From assembly GCA_964343805.1 (NCBI GenBank), contig CAYFLR010000106.1, positions 1 through 11,909 on the forward strand: DNA of 11,909 bases, in the 5' to 3' direction. This DNA is from CAYFLR01 sp964343805. Lineage in GTDB: Bacteria; Bdellovibrionota_B; Oligoflexia; CAYFLR01. Shown here piece after piece: positions 1 through 5,995 of the stretch. Position numbers and translations under genes: made by a program. Positions within the stretch are counted from its first letter, which is position 1, and every line of letters begins with the position of its first letter. Under the pieces are notes generated by a model. That model was given only the letters and a program-made list of their open reading frames with translations. It did not search any database and was not told where the DNA came from.

Positions 1-1958
1 TTCAATTTTTCTAAGAGTTCAAAACATCCTTTAAAGATAGCGGTAACAAAAGCAGCTTTCGTTCCATGACCCAAAACATCGGCAATACAAACGGTGACCT
101 TTTTATTTTGCTCATCATAAATGTAGGTCCAAAAATCTCCACCACATTCAGCCGCTTCTCTATTGAAAGCAGAAATCTCCAGGTTGGGGAGAGTAATGTT
201 GTTTTGAGGAAAGAGAGATCTTTGAATTAGACTGGCAGCCTCTAACTCTTCAGACATTCTGGCTCTTTCTTGTTCTTCTAACTCCATTTTATGAGCATTG
301 ACTGCTTTTAGATCTTCCTTGGCATCATCTATAAGCTCTTCCAGTAGTTTGTTTCGATCCTCTAATACCTGATTAATGAGTTTTCCTTTACGTTTACTCA
401 CATAAGTATTAATACTTTCGATCATTATTTCCGTAAATAAGCGATTCACTTCTTGTCTTGATATGATTTTAAACGCAAAGTTTTCAGCTAAGAATTTAAG
501 TAGGTGAGTTTTATCTTGATCGTCAGTTATCAAGATACGAACACATTCTGGTTTCTCTTTAATAAAATAATCAAGTAGGTTGTAACCGTTTTTATCCTCA
601 TAGAGGTGGTCGGTGATGATCATTGCATATTGATTTACTTTAGACAATTTTAAGGCGGTTTCTAAGTCGTGACAGAAATCCATCTCTGTTTTAAGGCCGG
701 TAATATCTAAATTTTTAATTTGGGAACAGACACTTAATTCATGGTATACCAGGACTTTGATGGAAGTGAGGGAAGAATCTATTTTCTCGACTTCTGCATC
801 AAAGTCTTTAATTACAAATAAGGGGCCCTTATTTTGAGAGCTGCGAGCCATTCTGATTTGAGGAAAGTTTTTCTTTAACAGGTCTTTTTCAACTGTATCA
901 GGCAGAACTTTATCATGCAGAATTTCTACGAAATTTTTAGTAAGGACATTGGAATTGAGTGAGCTCAAATGATTCAGGGATTCTTCTTTGATAAAATTCA
1001 ATTCTTCAATTCGGTGTTGGATAAATTGACCATTTAAATCTATTTGCGCTGCTGCTTCAAAAATGGCTTCGGTCACATCGTTGAGATATTTATTTATTAC
1101 CTCGTGGGATAGATTAAAAAATTCCTCAAAAACTTCCTTTTTTTCAGTTTTATCTTTAAAAGTATGCCCCAATGGATAACCATATCTTGATGCAATAGTT
1201 TTTATAAACTCCTCTAAATGAGCAAAAACGGTGAGAAGATCCATGTTTTCAATCTGCTCACTGCTGATCAATTGTTTCAAATCTTTTTGTTCTAATAAAA
1301 ATGAGAAATAGTCTTGAGTATCATTGACTAAAGAATCATCGAGTTCCGCAAGAGTACTTTTGATGTGAAAAAGGATGTTTTGGTTCAACAAACAGAACCA
1401 ATTTCTTAGTAAAAAATGGATGTTTTCCAGATGAAATTCTATTTCATTGGCATGAATATTTAAAGTGAACTCTTTCTGCAAGAGGGTTTCAATCTTAATA
1501 ATATCTGGATTTACACTCTCTTCATAATTTAGAGGATCAAAGGAGAGAATATTTTGTTTTATCCATTTCTTTAAGAAGATAAAGCTCTCATTGATGGTAT
1601 CTAGACGGTGTGAATTTGCTATATTGGAAAAAAAGTTCTCGCCATATTTTGAGAGGAGCTGAATCTGTTGTAACTTTTGGTTTAATTGTTTGATAGTGTC
1701 TATAATAGTGGTAAATCTCTCATTATCGAGTGTAAATTCCGTAACTTGGTTATCTGATGATGCTTCCTCCTCATTATTATGAAGACAAGATATCTTTTGT
1801 AAAAATTGATCTACTAGTTTGTACAACTGAGTTATTTCAAAGTTCTTGTTTTCTAAATAGGTTTGTATGCTGATTAGCTCTTCATTTAAGAGGTTGATAG
1901 TCTCTTTTTGATAATTTAGATGAGAGTCCAAAATGGATAGAGCTTGTTTTTTTGACAT
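1..1958 (-). CDS. Receiver-linked SpoIIE/PP2C-type serine phosphatase (RsbU-like), C-terminus cut by window edge
   Basis: The reading frame is open from an ATG at 1958 to base 1, giving 652 visible residues with no stop. Residues 1-390 are polar, mostly helical, with no membrane segment and no family I recognise. Residues 393-512 look like a response-regulator receiver: phosphoacceptor D450 (ITDH), T478 (ILIT) and K497 (FKII) are in place, but the usual acidic pair after strand 1 is H406-E407. A charged, probably coiled-coil linker follows at 528-574. The PP2C/SpoIIE domain then begins, with metal-binding motifs ECGGDFW (D608) and IADVLGHG (D627); roughly its last two thirds lie outside the window. 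SpoIIE-type phosphatases dephosphorylate STAS anti-anti-sigma proteins, and a STAS gene lies 15 bases upstream, so the two probably form an operon. The ribosome site is weak (AAAAGG about 19 bases before the ATG), which suggests coupling to the upstream gene. The phosphatase call is firm; the receiver is moderately sure. Confidence 0.9.
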   Translation of the reverse strand, partial: MSKKQALSILDSHLNYQKETINLLNEELISIQTYLENKNFEITQLYKLVDQFLQKISCLHNNEEEASSDNQVTEFTLDNERFTTIIDTIKQLNQKLQQIQLLSKYGENFFSNIANSHRLDTINESFIFLKKWIKQNILSFDPLNYEESVNPDIIKIETLLQKEFTLNIHANEIEFHLENIHFLLRNWFCLLNQNILFHIKSTLAELDDSLVNDTQDYFSFLLEQKDLKQLISSEQIENMDLLTVFAHLEEFIKTIASRYGYPLGHTFKDKTEKKEVFEEFFNLSHEVINKYLNDVTEAIFEAAAQIDLNGQFIQHRIEELNFIKEESLNHLSSLNSNVLTKNFVEILHDKVLPDTVEKDLLKKNFPQIRMARSSQNKGPLFVIKDFDAEVEKIDSSLTSIKVLVYHELSVCSQIKNLDITGLKTEMDFCHDLETALKLSKVNQYAMIITDHLYEDKNGYNLLDYFIKEKPECVRILITDDQDKTHLLKFLAENFAFKIISRQEVNRLFTEIMIESINTYVSKRKGKLINQVLEDRNKLLEELIDDAKEDLKAVNAHKMELEEQERARMSEELEAASLIQRSLFPQNNITLPNLEISAFNREAAECGGDFWTYIYDEQNKKVTVCIADVLGHGTKAAFVTAIFKGCFELLEKL

Positions 1959-1973
1959 AAACTATTTTTATTT

Positions 1974-2429
1974 TTACCTTTTTAGAAAATTAAAATAGAC
2001 CGAATCGTCCGAGCAAAGCTCCATTTCTTCGGAACAATGCTCACATTTGAAAAGTGAGTTGATCTCCTCCTTCATCTTATTGGTGAAAGAGGCAGTTTCC
2101 ATATACATGTCCTTTTCATTGTCGCATTTTTCACAATAGTAAGGCAGATAAAAGGACTCAATTTTGATATTGGATCTGGTCAAAGGGGGAATAAAATTGA
2201 GCTGATCTATAAGAACCACTGGGCAGTGTTTATAAATAATATGAGACTCTGGTTTTTGATTAATAGCTAAGAGAAAACGTTTAATTCCATAGGAATTTAT
2301 TTTGGTTAAATGCTGAAAGTCCAGAATGATAGGGTCATCATTACAATTAGATATTAATGAAAAATCGGTTAATTCATCAATTATACTAGGCAAAATGAAT
2401 TGTTTATCTTGATATTCGATAATACTCAT
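1974..2429 (-). CDS. STAS-domain (anti-anti-sigma-like) protein with C-terminal zinc ribbon
   Basis: A 151-residue cytoplasmic protein. Residues 1-95 fit a STAS fold: the strand-turn-helix ILDFQHLTKINSYGIKRFL (35-53) matches the 'lDls...iDSsGl..l' core of SpoIIAA/RsbV. The residue that is the phosphorylated serine in SpoIIAA/RsbV (second Ser of DSSG) is Tyr47 here (N45-S46-Y47-G48). Residues 99-132 carry two CxxC pairs (C99/C102 and C129/C132) separated by a helical stretch, a likely zinc ribbon. It is the first gene of an operon with the SpoIIE-type phosphatase, which suggests partner-switch signalling. No RsbW/SpoIIAB kinase gene is in the window. A ribosome site AAGGA lies 13 bases before the ATG, slightly far. 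The zinc ribbon could serve docking or redox/metal sensing; that is inference. Confidence 0.8.
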   Translation of the reverse strand: MSIIEYQDKQFILPSIIDELTDFSLISNCNDDPIILDFQHLTKINSYGIKRFLLAINQKPESHIIYKHCPVVLIDQLNFIPPLTRSNIKIESFYLPYYCEKCDNEKDMYMETASFTNKMKEEINSLFKCEHCSEEMELCSDDSVYFNFLKR

Positions 2430-2490
2430 CGGTTAGCACTATTCCTTAAAGCTCAGCGGAAGCAATCTAAAAGTTAAAGGATATCTAACT

Positions 2491-2520
2491 ATTGTAACCT
2501 GACAGGTTCCTCTCTGTCTA
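2491..2520 (-). promoter_or_regulatory. Candidate sigma-70 promoter of the STAS-phosphatase operon
   Basis: Read on the minus strand, TAGACA (2520-2515) and TACAAT (2496-2491) are each one base from the -35 and -10 consensus, with an 18-base spacer. Predicted initiation is near 2484, giving a leader of about 55 bases to the STAS start codon. The spacer is almost entirely occupied by the palindrome at 2496-2508. Confidence 0.5.
2496..2508. promoter_or_regulatory. Perfect 13-base palindrome AACCTG-A-CAGGTT, candidate operator
   Basis: Six-base arms are perfectly complementary around a single central A. The site sits between the -35 and -10 of the candidate STAS-operon promoter on the minus strand. 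On the plus strand it lies where a -35 would be for a perfect TATAAT at 2519-2524. Its position suggests a repressor or activator dimer site affecting both directions. A one-base loop makes an RNA hairpin unlikely. The binding protein is unknown. Confidence 0.45.
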
Positions 2521-2553
2521 TAATTTGACCTCAAAATAAGAGGTTTCTAATAT
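2519..2553 (+). promoter_or_regulatory. Candidate promoters of the glycosyltransferase operon
   Basis: TTGACC (2525-2530), a 17-base spacer and TAATAT (2548-2553) make a plausible sigma-70 promoter firing near 2560, at the start of the A-rich tract, with a leader of about 100 bases. Directly upstream is a perfect TATAAT (2519-2524) that lacks a consensus -35 and has the palindrome at that place instead. A third -10-like TATGAT (2605-2610) lies just after the A-tract. I cannot tell which one is used. Confidence 0.4.
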
Positions 2554-2560
2554 TTCTAAG

Positions 2561-2593
2561 AAAAATTAATAAAAAAATAAAAAATAAAAAAAA
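2561..2593 (+). other. A-rich tract of 33 bases in the divergent intergenic region
   Basis: All 33 bases are A or T, with only four T positions, forming A-tracts at 2561-2565, 2571-2577, 2579-2584 and 2586-2593. Such runs bend or stiffen DNA and can act as an UP element for a downstream -10 (TATGAT at 2605-2610). If transcription starts near 2560, the tract lies in the leader RNA as an unstructured A-rich segment. It does not code for anything. Confidence 0.5.
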
Positions 2594-2662
2594 TGCTAAT
2601 ATTATATGATATCTGGTCGATGCCAATTAAAACATGTCTTTAAATTTTATAGCGAGAGATAA

Positions 2663-3979
2663 ATGAAAATAGGCATTGTCATTGGAAGAATTGGTGGAAT
2701 TGATGGAGTGGCATTAGAGGCTGACAAGTGGAGAGTGGTGCTTGAAAAAATGGGGCACGAGGTTTTTTACCTCACTGGTTTGGTGGAATCACAGTCATCG
2801 GATATAAAAAATGTCAAGGTAATTGAAGAGTTAAGCTTTCACCATCCAAAAACCATCTATGAGCAAGAGCAGGCTTTTTTTAATCCTCAGATTTCTGAGG
2901 ATGAAATGATGGGACAGGTTTTAACCAATGCTAAATTTATTGAAAGAGAAGTGACTCTTTGGCTCAAAGAGATGAAAATTGACTTACTTATAGTCCAAAA
3001 TGCACTAGCTTTGCCATGTCATCTTGCTATGGGTTATGCTTTACGTCAAGTTATAGATAATACAGGAATTCTAACAGTCACCCATGACCATGATTTCTAT
3101 TGGGAGCGGGGGGAGCGCTACATAACTCCTTTTCCTCAGTTAGAACTCTTAATTCAAGAGACCTTTCCTTTATGCAGGGACAATGTTCATCATGTGGTGA
3201 TCAACACCTATAACCGAGAACAGCTTTGGAAAAGAAGCGGTATGGTTGCTGAGGTCATTCCCAATGTGATGGATTTTAGTGAGGATTTTGGTGTAAGTGA
3301 TGATTTTAGTACCAAAATAAGGGATCAATTCGATTTAAAGGCTGATGATGTATCTTTATTTCAAATAACCCGTATTGTGCGTAGAAAAGCCATCCATATA
3401 GCCATACAGCTCATATATGAATTAAATGATCCTAAAGTTAAACTCATTATCACCGGAAATAATGCAGATGATAATGAGCATAACTACTTTGGTCAGCTCA
3501 AAAACCAAATTCATCAACTCAATGTAGCTAGCCAGGTGATTTTAGCAGGGGATTTCTTTGCGGTTCAACGTGGTTTTTTAAATAAAAAAGTTATTAATTA
3601 TTCTTTAGCTGATGCCTATGCTGAGGCGGATGTCTGTACCTTTTTTAGTTATTACGAGGGGTTTGGAAATGCCTTTGTGGAAGCTGTCCTGTCTAAGACT
3701 CCTATTTTTGTTAATAACTACCAACCGGTTTATTGGCCTGATATTGGATCCCTCGGTTTTCAGACGGTCATGTTAGAAGATAATTTGCTCACTACCCAAT
3801 CGGTGAGAGAAATTGAAAAAGTCCTTCATAATCCGCGCCTGCGAAAAGAAATAGCAGAGCATAATTATCAACTGGGAAAAGAGTTCTTTTCATTTGAAGT
3901 GCTGGAAGCTAAGCTAAACCGTGTCCTGGCTCAGGTTTTTCGAAATACAGAGAAAGATCTACAAAGAGCAGCTCTCTAG
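2663..3979 (+). CDS. GT4-type glycosyltransferase (GT-B fold)
   Basis: A 438-residue soluble protein. The N-terminal Rossmann half begins with a glycine-rich loop, GRIGGIDGVALEADKW (8-23), and carries the distinctive HDHDFYWER (141-149). The C-terminal half carries the donor-binding features of retaining GT-B enzymes: R237 and K242 (TRIVRRKA) for the nucleotide-sugar phosphates, and the EX7E motif E332-GFGNAFV-E340. It would transfer a sugar from a nucleotide-sugar donor; neither donor nor acceptor can be read from sequence. The start codon follows GAGAG at a normal distance. The YqaA-like membrane gene follows within 33 bases, suggesting co-transcription and a role in envelope glycan, glycolipid or compatible-solute synthesis (inference). 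The family call is firm; the substrate is unknown. Confidence 0.88.
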   Translation: MKIGIVIGRIGGIDGVALEADKWRVVLEKMGHEVFYLTGLVESQSSDIKNVKVIEELSFHHPKTIYEQEQAFFNPQISEDEMMGQVLTNAKFIEREVTLWLKEMKIDLLIVQNALALPCHLAMGYALRQVIDNTGILTVTHDHDFYWERGERYITPFPQLELLIQETFPLCRDNVHHVVINTYNREQLWKRSGMVAEVIPNVMDFSEDFGVSDDFSTKIRDQFDLKADDVSLFQITRIVRRKAIHIAIQLIYELNDPKVKLIITGNNADDNEHNYFGQLKNQIHQLNVASQVILAGDFFAVQRGFLNKKVINYSLADAYAEADVCTFFSYYEGFGNAFVEAVLSKTPIFVNNYQPVYWPDIGSLGFQTVMLEDNLLTTQSVREIEKVLHNPRLRKEIAEHNYQLGKEFFSFEVLEAKLNRVLAQVFRNTEKDLQRAAL

Positions 3980-4012
3980 ATTATAGTTTAAATTGTTATT
4001 GGAGAAGTGGTT

Positions 4013-4483
4013 TTGCTGGAAACTATCAACCAGCTCTGTCTGGATATGGGAATTGGTGGATTGTTTTTACTTTCCATCTCTGCTTCAACTATTTTGCCTC
4101 TGGGTTCTGAATGGCTTTACCTAGTCTTATTAAGAAATCATCAGGATCTACCTCACCAGCTTTCTATTTTGTTTGTTGCTACTTTGGGTAATACCTTGGG
4201 TGGGTTCATAAATTTTTATCTAGGGGCGTTTAGCCGTAAATTTGGCAATGAGACAGTGCAACTAGCTGAAGATAAGACAGCTCGCCGTTTTCCAAAAGTT
4301 TTTTCTTTTATCAACCAACATGGGGTTAAACTTACATTTTGGGGCTGGTTGCCTTGGATTGGGGATCCTATAACGTATTTAGCAGGATTACTGCGATTGT
4401 CATTGGTTAAGTTTCTTATTTATAGTGCATCGGGTAGATTGTTAAGGTATTTTGTACTGCTGGTTTGGTTAAGGCATTATTGA
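4013..4483 (+). CDS. yqaA: YqaA/DedA-like (VTT domain) inner-membrane protein
   Basis: A 156-residue hydrophobic protein with three to four membrane segments. It matches the layout of E. coli YqaA (142 residues): a proline-glutamate turn ILPLGSEWLYL, then GNTLGG, then LPWIGDPITYLAGLLRLS, and a closing GRLLRY. YqaA belongs to the SNARE-associated/VTT (DedA-like) group; relatives act in lipid flipping or membrane-potential homeostasis, but YqaA itself is poorly characterised. The first in-frame candidate is GTG at 4007, but the only ribosome site, GGAG at 4001-4004, is two bases from it and eight bases from a TTG at 4013, so I chose the TTG. It probably forms an operon with the upstream glycosyltransferase. 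No convincing terminator follows. Confidence 0.82.
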   Translation: MLETINQLCLDMGIGGLFLLSISASTILPLGSEWLYLVLLRNHQDLPHQLSILFVATLGNTLGGFINFYLGAFSRKFGNETVQLAEDKTARRFPKVFSFINQHGVKLTFWGWLPWIGDPITYLAGLLRLSLVKFLIYSASGRLLRYFVLLVWLRHY

Positions 4484-4630
4484 ATGATATTAGAGTCCAG
4501 TTAAATTTTCTTATAAATACTTAGTTGATTTTGTCCACAGGACCTGTTGAATTCTGGAAAAAATAGCCGTTTTTTACTGGTTAAAATATTGAAAATAAAC
4601 ATAAAAATATAAAATGACTATTAATTAAGC

Positions 4631-4646
4631 ACTCCTATTTAGGAGT
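4631..4646 (-). terminator. Short hairpin across the stop codon of the methyltransferase, weak terminator candidate
   Basis: ACTCCT (4631-4636) and AGGAGT (4641-4646) pair perfectly around a four-base loop, and the hairpin includes the TAG stop of the minus-strand methyltransferase. In the direction of that gene the bases after the stem are GCTTAATTAA, without a real T run, so intrinsic termination would be weak. The arm AGGAGT resembles a ribosome site, but no start codon follows it usefully. Confidence 0.25.
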
Positions 4647-5288
4647 ATCATTAGAGTAGACCAAAAGGTAGCTATGGTTGAATCCAGGACCGGCAAAATG
4701 ATCACTTTTGTTACATCTTATCATTTCACCATGAAAGAAAAAAATATCAGCAAGGATTTTTCCAACATCCCAGGCCAGAGTCTCAACACCACTTGGACGT
4801 TTTACATTACTTATTTCCACCACAACAAAAGCATGGGGCTTTAGTATATTCTTGAAGCTCTTGAAAAGCTCCGCACAATCCTCTAAGTAATAGGGAAGGC
4901 CGTTTTCAACAAAGGGTCGAAAGGAGCGGTAAGGAGGACTGGTGAGAAGAAGGTCTGCTTTGGGTACAGGGTAGTTAGCTATATTTTGACATTTATCATT
5001 GATTAAGTTTTCAGGTTTTTTGATCAGTTTTCGGGTGAACAGAGTTCTCTTTTTTCCTTGTTCGAAACCAAAATAATGCCGTTTTAATTTCTCAGCCATT
5101 CTTAAAGTGGTGCCAAAACCACAAAATGGATCGAAAACCAGATCCCCTTTTTGAGAAAACCTTTCAATCACATACTCTGCTAACTCTTCAGGAAAGCGGA
5201 TATTTGTAGGTCCTTTGAATTCTATTTCCTCTAAGCCACCATCGATTAAAAAAAATGTTTCAAATTTTTCGGTAATTAAATTGGACAT
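4635..5288 (-). CDS. Small orphan site-specific DNA methyltransferase (SPPY type, N4/N6 amino)
   Basis: A 217-residue soluble protein with the class I methyltransferase core. Motif I is D53-PFCGFG-59 (FDPFCGFGTTL), an acidic loop residue E75 lies in FGFE, and catalytic motif IV is TSPPY at 116-120, typical of enzymes that methylate exocyclic amino groups. The order motif I then IV, with only about 55 residues between them, leaves no room for a usual target-recognition domain. No endonuclease gene is adjacent, so it is orphan here. SPPY favours N4-cytosine over N6-adenine methylation, but an RNA-modifying role cannot be excluded. No ribosome site precedes the ATG; the promoter lies so close that the mRNA may be leaderless. 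It diverges from tpm across a 53-base spacer. Confidence 0.78.
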   Translation of the reverse strand: MSNLITEKFETFFLIDGGLEEIEFKGPTNIRFPEELAEYVIERFSQKGDLVFDPFCGFGTTLRMAEKLKRHYFGFEQGKKRTLFTRKLIKKPENLINDKCQNIANYPVPKADLLLTSPPYRSFRPFVENGLPYYLEDCAELFKSFKNILKPHAFVVVEISNVKRPSGVETLAWDVGKILADIFFFHGEMIRCNKSDHFAGPGFNHSYLLVYSNDTPK

Positions 5289-5310
5289 ACACTCTATATA
5301 AGAATACTAT
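5282..5310 (+). promoter_or_regulatory. Candidate sigma-70 promoter of tpm
   Basis: TGGACA (5282-5287), one base from the -35 consensus, and TACTAT (5305-5310) are separated by 17 bases. Initiation near 5317 gives a leader of about 25 bases carrying GAGGT just before the tpm ATG. The -35 overlaps the start codon of the divergent methyltransferase, and the whole element overlaps its candidate promoter. Confidence 0.45.
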
Positions 5311-5323
5311 GCCTTTTTTGCAA
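5295..5323 (-). promoter_or_regulatory. Candidate promoter giving a leaderless methyltransferase mRNA
   Basis: On the minus strand TTGCAA (5323-5318) and TATATA (5300-5295) are separated by exactly 17 bases. Only six bases (GAGTGT) lie between the -10 and the ATG at 5288, so transcription would start at or within a base or two of the start codon. This agrees with the lack of a ribosome binding site there. Confidence 0.45.
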
Positions 5324-5341
5324 CTACATCTTTGAGGTAAT

Positions 5342-5995
5342 ATGGATTATAGCTTTTGGGACCAAAATTGGAAGGAGGGCCATACTAACTGGCATTTAAA
5401 CCAAGTGAATGGCTATGTTATAAAATTTTTCTCGCAAATTCCTTCCCGCGAAAGAGCAAAAAAATCGGTTTTACTTCCACTATGTGGAGCCTCTTGGGAT
5501 TTAAAATGGTTGGCTGATGAGGGCTTTATTACAGTGGGAGTGGAATGGTGTCTAAAACCCCTCGAAGACTTCTGTAAACAACATTATAAAGACAAGTTTC
5601 CCCAAACAACAGCAGATGGATCTAACTTTGAATTCGGCAATTTAAAACTTTGCTGTGGAGATTTTTTTACCTATCAGCCCTCTTCACCTTTTGATTATGT
5701 TTTAGATCGAGCTGCTCTTATTGCCATTGCCCCAGAAAATAGAAAAAAGTACTGTGATCATCTACAGAGCTTGTTAAAACCGAAAGGTCAAATTCTACTT
5801 CAGACTTTTGAGCATGATTGGGCAGGTGGTCCACCTCATGCTCTTTTCTTGCAAGATATTAATGAACTGTTTAGTGAAAATTATACCATTAAAAAGCTAA
5901 AAACAAAAAATGTATCGGATCTTAGTCCTGGCTTGGCAAAGGCTGGTGCCACCTATTTTACAATGGTGACCTATCTCCTAACTAAATTAAATTAA
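5342..5995 (+). CDS. tpm: Thiopurine S-methyltransferase (TPMT family)
   Basis: A 217-residue cytoplasmic enzyme, the usual length for bacterial TPMT (about 218). Family marks are visible in order: an N-terminal WDQNW...GHTNWHLNQVN (6-23); the SAM-binding PLCGASWDLKWLADEG (46-61) ending in V-G-V-E; LDRAALIAIAPENRKKY (121-137); and the GPP segment (163-165). TPMT transfers methyl from S-adenosylmethionine to thiol substrates, and bacterial members also methylate selenium and tellurium species to volatile products; which applies here is unknown. The ribosome site GAGGT is three bases before the ATG, slightly close. It diverges from the DNA methyltransferase, and its stop codon interlocks with that of the convergent PAP2 gene (4-base overlap). 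Confidence 0.93.
   Translation: MDYSFWDQNWKEGHTNWHLNQVNGYVIKFFSQIPSRERAKKSVLLPLCGASWDLKWLADEGFITVGVEWCLKPLEDFCKQHYKDKFPQTTADGSNFEFGNLKLCCGDFFTYQPSSPFDYVLDRAALIAIAPENRKKYCDHLQSLLKPKGQILLQTFEHDWAGGPPHALFLQDINELFSENYTIKKLKTKNVSDLSPGLAKAGATYFTMVTYLLTKLN

Noticed and set aside
2561..2600. A-rich tract as a replication origin element
   Set aside because: No DnaA-box-like sites or GATC clusters surround it, and the neighbours are not origin-linked genes.
4553..4582. A6...T6 inverted repeat as terminator of the glycosyltransferase-yqaA operon
   Set aside because: The stem would be only A-T pairs around a six-base loop, and the flanking CTGG...CTGG is a direct, not inverted, repeat. No good terminator is visible there.
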